Below are positions 18,550 through 28,254 of a stretch of DNA of 64,000 bases, one piece after another. The translations under genes and the position numbers were made by a program. The stretch spans positions 248,001-312,000 of the forward strand of contig OY723278.1 in NCBI GenBank assembly GCA_963210315.1. Direction: 5' to 3'. The stretch is from Rhynchopus euleeides (taxonomy: Eukaryota; Euglenozoa; Diplonemea; Diplonemida; Diplonemidae). The notes under the pieces were generated by a model. That model did no database searches. It saw only the letters and a program-made list of their open reading frames with translations, and was not told where the DNA came from. Position 1 is the stretch's first letter, and each line of letters opens with the position of its first letter.

Positions 18550-18626
18550 CAAAAAGTAGTCCGGAACTGTTCTCCCACAGTTGCTGGACAGGGTGTCTAT
18601 AATAAAGCGAAAGGAGTACGATTTTT
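18538..18626 (+). repeat. Retroelement 1 repeat B2
   Basis: Second copy of B, overlapping the last bases of A2 through the shared GTGTGCGCTCAA. It marks the right border of the element. A TTTTTTCACGC / GCGTGAAAAAA hairpin follows at about 18622-18655. Confidence 0.9.
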
Positions 18627-18778
18627 TTTCACGCTTTTTTTGGCGTGAAAAAAAAGTCCGTACAGTGATTTTCTGGAAGGGACCTGCGGCTGATTTTGTG
18701 AATGCACAAATCAGGCCTGAGCGGGTCTGCAGGTCACCAGGTCGGCTGCGGGGTGGGTTGGTGCGGTGGGTTCATCGG

Positions 18779-19418
18779 CCACGCTATCCAGCTCCCCCCG
18801 ACCTCTGCCCAGAGCCAGAAGCGCAGCACCCCGCGGCGTGAGAAGTACGATCACCGCAAGCAGATAGACCTTTTAGAAGTGTATGCTGCATACCGTGTCG
18901 CACAGCAGGTCATGGTTCTTCACGGTGAACCACAGGTCAACCAGCAGAACCAGGGATCCCCAGGAAGACGAAGCTGTCGAGGGCAAATCAGAACGAGATG
19001 AGGTGTGACTCGCCGTTCTTGAGGGCGGAATACCCCAGACTTGGCGCTCTGGACGACATCCCCTGTGGAGTCGATCTCAGTCAGGAGGTGGTACAGCCTG
19101 GAACCTCTGTATATTGGTGTTCTCAGACATACTCACATGAGCAACCTCAAAAATGGGGCACAGTTTTTCGTTTTCACGGTAATAAAGCGATTTTACGGTT
19201 TTTTCTCACGGCGTGAAGAGAAAAAACGACCAAAAGGCGGTTTTGGCGTTCAAAAGTTGCGTATTGTGCAAGAAAAACATGTCATCACCTTGAAAAGTAC
19301 GGTAAAATCGACTCGGTTGGGGTTCGACGGCCACTCGGGGCCTTCGGCCCCTCGTGGCCGTCTCACCCCACCTCGTCGATTTTACCGTACTTTGTTTTCA
19401 CGGTAATAAATAGTTATT
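18779..19418. repeat. Dispersed direct repeat, right copy
   Basis: Matches 1-640 base for base except one noticed substitution. It starts 150 bp after the end of retroelement 1. The following sequence (19419 on) is unrelated to that after 640. Confidence 0.9.
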
Positions 19419-20488
19419 CTTGGGTAAAATATCACTCCAGGGGGCCACTCCGTGATGTCAAAAAATTGGAAAACGTTTTCTCCTAAAATAACGCGTTATT
19501 TTTCCGTTATTTTCATGAAAACTTGCGTTATTCGGACAATTTTGCGGGCGGATGGTGTAGTTTTTGGTGGAGATGGCTCCAGAATACCCCCCTGGGACCA
19601 TTTTTTGGATAATAACGCACGGACATGTCGAGTTTCGTGAAAAAATCATGTTTTTTGGCTTTTTCAAGGCAAATACTGCAGAAACCCCTGCAACCTTGCA
19701 GCATCCAATGTTCCTGGAGTGAAATTTGGAGTGAAAATCACTCCAAAATCACGCAGTGTGGACGCAGAAGTGAATCCTTCAGGAATACACCCGCACACCT
19801 CACATTGGCGGTGTATAAACCACCTGATATTTTTACTCGTTACGAGCGACGAAGTAGCGCGAAGTAGCGACGTGCCCATTTTTTCCCGGTCCGTTCTAAA
19901 ATAGTTACGTTCCAAAAGTCCGTTACTGGTGCTGTCAAAGACGCTTCGCACAATATACGCACGAACTACCCAAAGTACGCTCGGGCTACGCACGAAGTAC
20001 GCAGGAACTACGCAATTTGAACTTTCTTGCACCCCCCAGTCATTATTTGCACGCACTCCAGGTCCCATATTTGCACCAGTGCAAATATGAGACCTGGAGT
20101 GCAAATATGAGGAATTTCCGAGTTCGTCGTGATGTACGATAAAATGCAATACTCTGTCACAAACCCCTTCAGCAAAAGCTTTGGGGCATTGCTTGGGAAA
20201 GGTGTGTATCGGGGGCGAGGGTCCCTGTACACACCCTGGATTTGTTTGGATTCCGCATAATATTTTCAGTCGTGCCATCGTACTGTCATGGCCAGTTCCC
20301 ACGCCACGTGTGTCGGCTGGGCATCCCGGGGTCAAGGGCATTCGGTGTGCTGGAGGACGGATTAGCCATTCTCTTTCCTACCGGCGGAATCACACGGTTA
20401 TTGTTGTTGTCGCGTGGCCCTGCTCTCGAACCCAAATCCGTATGTGCCACGCAGCCGCCGACGCTTGGTCCCTCCTGTACCTCAGAAT
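19419..20488. other. AT-richer non-coding region
   Basis: Contains repeated GTTATT/AATAAC motifs (about 19490-19535), TTACGAGCGACGAAGTAGCG (about 19840, a short match to repeat A of element 1) and a hairpin at about 20051-20103 (ACTCCAGGTC...CATATTTGCA / TGCAAATATGAGACCTGGAG). No gene. Confidence 0.5.
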
Positions 20489-20781
20489 CAGGGGATAAGA
20501 TAGGTCTGGTTTTCCGGTTTTCAAAACCAGGGTTTCCCGGTTCCCGGTTTTCTGGAAAAAAAAAAAAAGGTCGGTCTCATTTTTGGCGGTTTTTTTGTGA
20601 CTTTGGGACAGTAAAACAGTCAGAAAAAACGCCATAAAAAAATAGAAAGTGACCCCATCGTGATCCGCACAGAGCCCAAATAGTCCAAAGAAGGCAGAGA
20701 AGCGGAGAAGAAAAAATGGACCTAGCGGGTGGCCCGGTGGGTGGTGATGCCCTCGTCATGCAGGTCTCTTCTGTTTTGAAG

Positions 20782-20964
20782 GTGCACACATGGTGGACTC
20801 CAGCCACCATGTCTAAGAGGGAGTCTAAGACTGCAGTCTGTACTGGAGACGGGAGTCTATTTTCCAGCTAGTTTACGCTCAGACTCCCGCTAGTTGAGAC
20901 TCATGGGAGACACGGTGTACTCCAGCGGAGGTAGGGTAACCTCCGCTGGAGTTCACCGTGTCGT
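20782..20964. mobile_element. MITE, GCACGGTGGACTCC family, copy 2
   Basis: Starts GTGCACACATGGTGGACTCC and ends GCTGGAGTTCACCGTGTC. A strong inner stem lies at about 20909-20963 (GACACGGTGTACTCCAGCGG paired with its near complement). Nested inside the non-autonomous hAT relative. Confidence 0.7.
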
Positions 20965-21390
20965 CTGCCTCTGTGCAGCGTCACTCGGTGCCATCGAATA
21001 CATGGCGACAGCCCACCAACTCGAGACAGATCTGCTTGTCTGGAGGGCTGAGACGAGAACACGAACGACTTTCAAGCAGTCTTGAAGGTCGCCAAGCCTA
21101 TTGGGGGCAACTAACAGATGAGATTTGTTTGTTGCCTGTCGTCACAGCTAGGTGCCCATCTCCTCGAAAACTCTCGTCTAGGCTCTACGTGGCGGAGATC
21201 TCGTGGACCCTTTGGCCATGACAAGGTCTGCCGTGCATCCACTCCACCCACAACGCACACCTGTCACGAGTGGTCGCTCCCACGTCCTCCTCCACCCTGA
21301 AGGTTGAACCCTCAAGGACCAGTGATCTCCTGCTGGCCGGGCTGCGATACAGTGAAGCCTTCCTACTTACAAGCGAATCCAGACTGTAGG

Positions 21391-21450
21391 GAACAGATGT
21401 TCACTACCGTGGCCTCCGGCGGCTGGGGGGCTCCGCCCCCCAGACCCCCC
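21391..21450 (+). repeat. Short GC-hairpin repeat
   Basis: About 60 bp: AGATGTTCACTACCGTGGCC, CTCCGGCGG, then the hairpin CTGGGGGGCTCCGCCCCCCAG and ACCCCCCTG. Other copies: about 1571-1631 (minus), 57671-57724, 58287-58340, 58458-58513, and variants at about 57246-57295 and 57862-57911. Confidence 0.8.
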
Positions 21451-21694
21451 TGCGTAAAAACATTGCACCAGACCGGTTTTTTGGCCGAGAGTCCAAACTT
21501 TCAAAGCAGCTGCTGCGCCTGCCCCACCAAGCAGCCTCAGTACGACAGGACGCGCGCAGGCACTGGGCCCTCTCAGATTCTGGGAGGGTTTGCGCGGGTC
21601 GCGCGCGCCGAAGGCGCGCGCGAAAAATTTTTAAAACCAGAAAAACCGGAAAACGGCGCCAGAAAAAAAGTCTATCTTATACCCTGCTCAGAAT

Positions 21695-22663
21695 GGTGAA
21701 ACAAAAAAAATGCGCCTCATCTGCACAAAACAAAAAGCGACAAAGCGAACTCAGAGAAACGGGTTGAAAAACTGGGGGCGCCGAACTGGTCTCTCCCCTG
21801 CTGTTCAAAACAGACGCCAATTGTGTCCGTGTGTGGCGTGACGTACACAAAGAATTAGAGGCATCGCGCATCCTGGTCTGGCCATTCAGTCAGCGACACG
21901 ATACCAGACCGAGATTTGGGTCTTGACCCAGACGCGACAATTCAAGAAGAAGGCAGGAATACAGTAGGAATTGAAATAAGGCGTTGTCGGCTTCACAAAC
22001 TCTATGTTTGTGACGTACGAAGAGGAGTGAGAAGAAAATCAAGGAACACGCACAGGCCTCTTGGCATAGGTGATGCGGAGACCTGGAAAGAGAAGAGTGG
22101 TGCAGTCAGCAGGGCTACCGGAGTGTATGCACCCACAGACAGGACGACACCTGGTGTTGATAAGAGTGTCGCCCCGCCCTCCGACTCTCCCGTGTAACGT
22201 TCAGCCACGCACGGCTGCCTCAAGAGGAGGAATGGATGCTCTATTGCACGCATCTGCGACATAACACAAAGCGGGGCCAAAAATAACACACCATCAACAT
22301 GTTGAGTTGCAGGAAGGACAAGTATCGTCCCGGCCCCTTATCCCCCCACCAAACTACCAAACTGCCTCACCCGCTGACACAACGCGGCGGCGAAGCGGGG
22401 GCAGAGGGAGCACACAGCCACCGTAAGTCAGTTATTTACAAAAAGGAAGAATGAAATGAGATGCGAAGCTATTTGCTGGGGTGCGACAAGTTCATTCAGT
22501 CAGTGTTGCTGAGAGCCACGACAGGAACTTCTTTTTGAGGCCGTTCCTTCTGCCGGGGCAACTCCGATTGCAACGACCTCATCCGGTTTTGTGCCGCACA
22601 GTCTCCTGTCAATACGCACGTGAAGAGGACCGGATCCCTGTCCAACCCTGGACATTGACAGAG
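21695..22663. other. Non-coding region, nothing recognised
   Basis: Mixed-composition sequence with short frames only. No repeat longer than a few dozen bases and no gene were seen. Confidence 0.4.
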
Positions 22664-23278
22664 TTTTTTTTTTGCGGCCTGTGTGGTTGTCTTCGTCGTT
22701 TTTCTTCTGCGACCGGACATCCCCTTCTGGAGACACCGATCTACACTATGAACCGCTAGCTGATGCTGGAGCTTTCGGGAGCCTCTGCGAGTGGGTGGCC
22801 ACGTTTTCTTTGGTGGACGCATCCAAAAGGAAATAAAGAAATAAAGAACCCGAAAAGAGGTCGAGGCACCCGCTCCACACCAGCATCTTGGGGCTGGGGG
22901 TTCTCAGTTCACACAGGTGAGGATCAGTCCTCTGTGAGGCGCTTATCCTGAAGACGTTCCAGTTCCCCAGTCGGTCTCCAGAAACTCGGGCCGCGTCTGG
23001 CGCTGTATCGCCTCGGCGGGGCTGTCGTCCCTTACAGTCTTCTCTGTACGAGGTCATCCACAGGCTGCACACCTGCCCCGCGGCTGTGTGGCAGTCTTCG
23101 CGGAGTGCAATGCGAAGGTCTGGCCTGACGTGGTGTGACTATTTAGACTCCAGGTGTCTCCACCCTTCCTGGTCTGGGGAGCCTCGGTACCCAAGCCGTT
23201 TTAGGTCATGCTCCGGACCACGGCCGTGCTAGACTCCTGGTGCAGGCACCCGTCATGGTCCGGGGACGGCCCCCCCAG
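22664..23278. repeat. 615-bp dispersed repeat, copy 2
   Basis: Diverged copy of 880-1496, here outside any recognised TIR element. This implies the sequence moves or duplicates independently of the 784-2021 transposon, or that the transposon captured it. Confidence 0.8.
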
Positions 23279-25059
23279 AGTCCAAAATCCTAACTTTTGA
23301 TTCCCAAATCTTGAGACTTACGGTATTCTGGTTTCAAGAAGAAGAATTTAGAACAAGGAGAAGAACGCGCAAATGAGAACACATAAGTATGTTCAAACAG
23401 ATTTCATAGCGGCACTCTGACATGCTTTTGAACGGGGCAGTGGCGTACCTGTCGGGTGGGGGGGGACGGTTTCGTAGATTTTTGCGGGGGTATTCTTGGT
23501 GGTTGGTTTTCCCGGAGTTCTGCAAGAAGGAATGTTGCTGACGTGCATTTGCGGGTCCTCGTGACATTCACACAGATCGAGTGGAAAGTGCCATACAGGT
23601 GCACGAACCAACCATGATCGACACACGCCCTTCATCAGGCAAAGGGTTGTGGTGTGAAGCGCAAACGCAGACAGCTGGAATCACATGAGTAGGGAACGAG
23701 CGCACGGCCGATGATCGAGTTGACGACACACCTGAGCCCACCACCCCTTGGCGTGGCCGTTCCGAAGTGTTTCAAACCCCGGATCCCTGTGGGTGTTTCT
23801 TTCTTTTGACGCATAGATTCCGCCATACCAAGGACAAGGAGAACCTGCTGACTTGACGGTGCGGATCACGAGAAAAGAAGACACGCGGAAAGAAGGATAG
23901 CCAGCAAGCACACATGCACCTCTACACGTGTCTTGGCAGCAAACCAACATGAGATGTGCGGATAGCCAAGGCCGCTGAAGCCATGGCCAACCTGTGCTTG
24001 AAAGGGAACGGAAAGAAAAGGTGGGCCGCATGCATTGCAGCAGTGGGGCCGAGATAAGATGGCCAGCACCCAATGCCGGAGCGGTCCGCCACAGGACAGC
24101 AAGACATGACCCTGGTGCATGGCCAGGCTCGACAATATCACAAAACAGAATAGGGGTGGAGGAGCCTTCGCTCAGTGCCAATCGGTGTCAATGTGACATC
24201 CGAATCCGACAGAGCGCCCTCACTGTTCTGCCGACCTGAGAGAAGGCACCTGTAGTATGTGTTGGAAAGCGGACACAGGCGGTGCGCATCACGCCTGCGG
24301 GCCGCCAACTTGTGGCTCGTGAATAACCCATCAATCCACACACGTGCAGGCTGCCCAATTGAGCCTGTTCAAGCCTGTGGTGAGTCTGAATATGGGGAAA
24401 ACTCGCACAAATCAAGGGTTTCCGTCCTGAGGGAGTGAGGGGGTCGCTGTGCACATGCAGAGTTGCCGGTGTTGAAACACTGTATTTTAAACAACGCACT
24501 GAGTCCACAGAGTAGGTTCAGGATGCGGGACTCTTAGAAGAACGCGCGGAGGTGGGCAGAGGACGAGAAGTCAAAGCAGAAGATTCGTTTTGTGTGTGCG
24601 ATCAGCAGTGTGTTCTGGCCCCCGCGGAGGGAGGGGCGTTGCTGTGAATGAGTGGGTTTTGTGATGCTGCACCAAAACACACTGCGCGCGCTCCCAACTG
24701 CCACAACTCTTTCGCTGTGACAAACAGGCTTGCTTGGGAGAGAAAACTCACATCATCGGCTGTGGGGTCTTCACCACCGGCCATATTTCGCAAACAATAA
24801 ACCTTCTCGTACCTGGACCCCCCGTGTTTAAGTCCCCCCCTTGAAGGCGATTTTCGGCCGGGGGGCTTAAACACGGGGGTGGCTCGGTGGAGACCAAGAA
24901 GACCTCTTCCGCTTCCGTCGTAGGGGTGATTCTGGTCCGGATGGACTTTTGACACCCCACTTTTCGACTCCGACGGCACTTGAAGGGCACCTGATGACCC
25001 TCCAGACCAGCCCACCCCCGTGTTTAGGTCCACCTGTGTTTACACCCCCCCCCCCCCTA
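23279..25059. other. Non-coding region
   Basis: No gene is supported; the longest frames have no recognisable domain. A G/C hairpin lies at about 24816-24878 (CCCCCCGTGTTTAAGTCCCC / GGGGGGCTTAAACACGGGGG). A related fragment (CCCCCGTGTTTAGGTCC) lies near 25015. Confidence 0.45.
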
Positions 25060-26392
25060 GGGGGGGTCATAAGCCCCCCTAAAAACGTACAAATACCAAA
25101 AATTTCAACATACCATCAGAACCGCCCTAATACCTGATCTGACCCGAAAATCCGACCCATACCCCCCCGGAAACCGTCTGGAGCCCACTTGTGACACCTG
25201 ATGCGCACTTTTGTGATGATTTTTTGGGGTCCTAAAAAATGTACCTCAGTTTCGTACCTTGCCTTTGTACCTGAACCACTCCCGACCGCAATATTTCGTT
25301 CTTTGCCTTTTCTGCGGTGGTTCCGGCTCAGGTGGCACGATGTTGCCTCCCCAGTGCCTCGGCAAGGTCTTTCTTGTACCTGATTGGTGGGAATGTTGTG
25401 TTGTTGCGCCAGCTGAATGAGTTCAGCCACCTTCTGGGTGTAGTACACCACGCAGTCTCAACAGCACGTATGAGAGTGTACCATGTGAGGACTCAACAAA
25501 GTCATTGGATAGGCATCTGCCTGCCGACTCAACCCCCACAGTGCGACCGCAAGATCGTCAGGGATGTCTCAACGCCAGGGGAATACTCTCCCCTGGCGTT
25601 GTACAACCCTACTCTTAATCCTCGGGTCCTCTCCTGGAGGCGGTGGTGGCGGGCCCGCAACGCTTCGTACTTCCGGTACGGACTGGGGTAGTCTGCCCGG
25701 CTGACCCGCTCATCGCTTCCTAGATCATCTGCTGCTCTGGAGCTGCCATCACTCACTGCCCACATCAGTTGGTGTAGGGGTAGGAGCAGGAGGAGTGGGA
25801 GGAGTAGGAGTGCAGGTGACATCTTTCTTGGCTAGCAAGGAACGCCGCTTTTCGCACGTGCGTGCAGTTGATGCACCACTGCATATATCTGTCGTCACCA
25901 CGTCCCACTCGCTCTCCTATGTACCCAGCCCGACGGAGCGCCCGAAATAATGTCGCCTCACGGATGTCGTGTGCCGTTTTCTTCTGACGCAGGTCTGCCA
26001 CAACGCTCTCTGCCGGGACCCCGCACATCTCCCGTTTGGCGAGCGTCTTTCGAGCAAGGTACCCCTCTGCAGCAGCATCTGACACCTCTGCGAGGCCCTA
26101 GGCACACGGCATGTGTTGCTCGGCGTGCTGGGTGAGCGTAGTGATACCCTTTCCTTGCAAAGAACGAAATACTGCGGTCGGGAGTGGTTCAGGTACAAAG
26201 GCAAGGTACGAAACTGAGGTACATTTTTTAGGACCCCAAAAAATCATCACAAAAGTGCGCATCAGGTGTCACAAGTGGGCTCCAGACGGTTTCCGGGGGG
26301 GTATGGGTCGGATTTTCGGGTCAGATCAGGTATTAGGGCGGTTCTGATGGTATGTTGAAAAATGTGGTTTTGTACGGGCTTATGACCCCCCC
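25060..26392. mobile_element. 1.3-kb TIR element with ~240-bp inverted repeats, TA flanks
   Basis: Left arm 25060-25306 and right arm 26157-26392 are near-perfect reverse complements. Ends are GGGGGGGTCATAAGCCC and GGGCTTATGACCCCCCC. TA flanks both sides (25058-25059, 26393-26394). The terminal G7-TCA is shared with the foldback element at 2548-3695, so the two probably belong to one superfamily. The interior has minus-strand frames (25529-25822 and 25765-26085) with no recognised domain. One contains DIREATLFRALRRAGYIGER and a CxxC, possibly captured sequence. Confidence 0.8.
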
Positions 26393-28254
26393 TACCCCCC
26401 CCCTGCCAGACCCCCAGGGGGGGGACTTAAAGACAGGGGAAAGGGGGGGGACTGACACACGGGGGGTCCCAGGTATAAAGACTATTAAAGTACGGAGGAA
26501 ATACACCACAACGCATGGAGCGAAGACCCCTTTGGATTTTATTTGTGGGCGAGAGGGTTGTGGCCTGCGATACAAGGTGTGCCTGATGCTGCTATATCTT
26601 CTCTCCTGCATCGCATCCACCCCCCTCCCCCACAAACTCGAAGCAAGAAGTTGTCGATGGTGCAAGTTCGCTAACCCGCACGCTTGTTGGGGAATCAGTG
26701 TCATAACATGCCGGGGTGGGGGAGATGGCGGCCATTCCAACCACCCTCCCCCCGCACAGCGACATAACATTGCCCCACGCAAACGTTATACTGTCGTCAG
26801 TATTCACATTCAAAGGAAAGGAAGATGCTTCTCCACTCCTTGGCAGGCCAGCATAGTATTGCACGCCGTGGCCACTGCAATGTCTTGACGAATGGGTTCG
26901 GTGATGATGGACGTGGCTGTTCACCGTGTCCTGCACCCCATCAGCAACAGAGGGAAAGCACCGTGGAATGCCCAGTGATTTTCTCTGATGCCGGAAATAT
27001 GGAAAATATGAAGAACAAGCTTTAGTGAACGGTTTTTAACGATTTTTGCTGACTGTGCTCTGATCAGCCTTGTGATTATTTGTGTGCACGAGCATGCAGT
27101 GTTAGCTGCATGCCTTGCCCACTGGCTTGTCTAACAAGCAAGCCGACATATTTTTGTTCGTCTGTGCACCGAGTCGGTGAATCGTTCTTGATTTTACTTT
27201 TTAGGCACACTCAGTGCGAGAGGAATGTGTCGCTCGGCAGGACTCACTCTTACTGTGCGCTCCTCGCCATCACACAGGCGAGAGGGTGTGGAGCACATGA
27301 ACCAGGCCCAAGTGAGAGAGAGACTGACAGCGAACCCTTTGATTCAATACACTGCACATATCGGAACCAAGGGAGGAATACCTGAGGATACCGTCGTACA
27401 AAATCACACACCCTCCCCAACACACCAAGTGATCAAGGCAGGTGTACGGGATGCCAGCAAGCGGTGCATGCCATCACGAACCCCAGGTCCACAGCATCTC
27501 GGATAAAACGAGGTGGCAGGTTGCAGGTCGCGACCATGTTTTAGGCTGCCCTTCGATTCGGGGAACTGGAGAACAGTGTGGAACGGTCGCGGACTGCGTG
27601 CATTTTTCAACTTGGACATACGATGCGCGGAACGCACATCCCTGATTTTGATGAACAAGACACCTCGAGGCGTGATGCCTCCACACGAGTGGCCCGAGAC
27701 ACACCAGCATACTTCACAAAGCCGCTCTACATGGGTGTGCACTTGCTGTTGTCTCAGCAACTCAAGAACGAGCTGCTACCTCAATTGATTCTCAGAAGCG
27801 CAGCAAAGTATCGTCCGACCGTATGTCTCGCCATCTTGATACGTTGATGATTCCGCCAAAAATAACGGGTCGGGGAGAGTGGAGAAGAATGGGTGCCGCA
27901 GAATTTATACCTGATCGGCCGTTTTCAGACGATGGAATACCGAAAAGATCCTGCCACTCGCAGACACGGGAGATGCGCTTGGGTTCGAAGCGTTTTCTTG
28001 CGAGAACAGGACGGGAGATAGAAGGGTGAAGTATTGTGGTTGAGACGATTGCACAAATGACACAAAGCGTGCGTGACACTTCGGACAAGATACTGCTAAG
28101 AAAACATCGTTGCGTGGGTGAAGACCTGCCCTGCCGCTCGGCACCTGCAAACGAGAACCCGACGAATCGGGCTCAGTTCCAGCTGGCTGACGTACACTTC
28201 ACCGGCGGGATGATGAAACTTTGAAACTACTACTCGTGTGACCTCATCGGCTGT
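26393..28254. other. Non-coding region downstream of the cyclase-like gene
   Basis: Begins with C/G runs, then mixed sequence without a convincing gene or long repeat. Its last part should include the 3' UTR of the gene ending at 28255. Confidence 0.45.

Larger units (their letters stand above)
8277..18626 (+). mobile_element. YR retroelement 1, VIPER-like order (gag-like/YR, then RT-RNase H), disrupted
   Basis: The split direct repeats show the borders. A1 is the left edge plus 12020-12149. The internal region encodes YR and then RT-RNase H. B1 is 18327-18415, A2 is 18416-18549 and B2 is 18538-18626. This A1-internal-B1A2-B2 plan is that of PAT/Ngaro/VIPER-type tyrosine-recombinase retrotransposons. 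A1 is cut after its first bases by the hAT transposon at 8295-12019, and the RT is cut by a 2.2-kb element at 14677-16867. Without both insertions the element would be about 4.4 kb. A further frameshift near 17258 makes it inactive as it stands. Confidence 0.85.
20489..21686. mobile_element. Non-autonomous hAT relative, inverted
   Basis: The left 295 bp matches the right end of the autonomous hAT (about 11730-12019) in reverse complement. The right 190 bp (about 21500-21686) matches its left end (8295-8480). CTCAGAAT flanks both sides (20481-20488, 21687-21694), a perfect 8-bp target duplication. The interior is unrelated to the transposase gene and includes a GCACGGTGGACTCC-family MITE and a short GC-hairpin repeat. 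It is an internally replaced, MITE-like derivative that depends on transposase from elsewhere. Confidence 0.9.

Noticed and set aside
23681..24181. 166-codon minus-strand frame as a host gene
   Set aside because: No hydrophobic, helical or motif pattern consistent with a family; overlapping frames of similar length in the same place.
25529..26085. Minus-strand frames inside the 1.3-kb TIR element as a transposase
   Set aside because: Too short, and no DDE-type or DNA-binding motif could be recognised.
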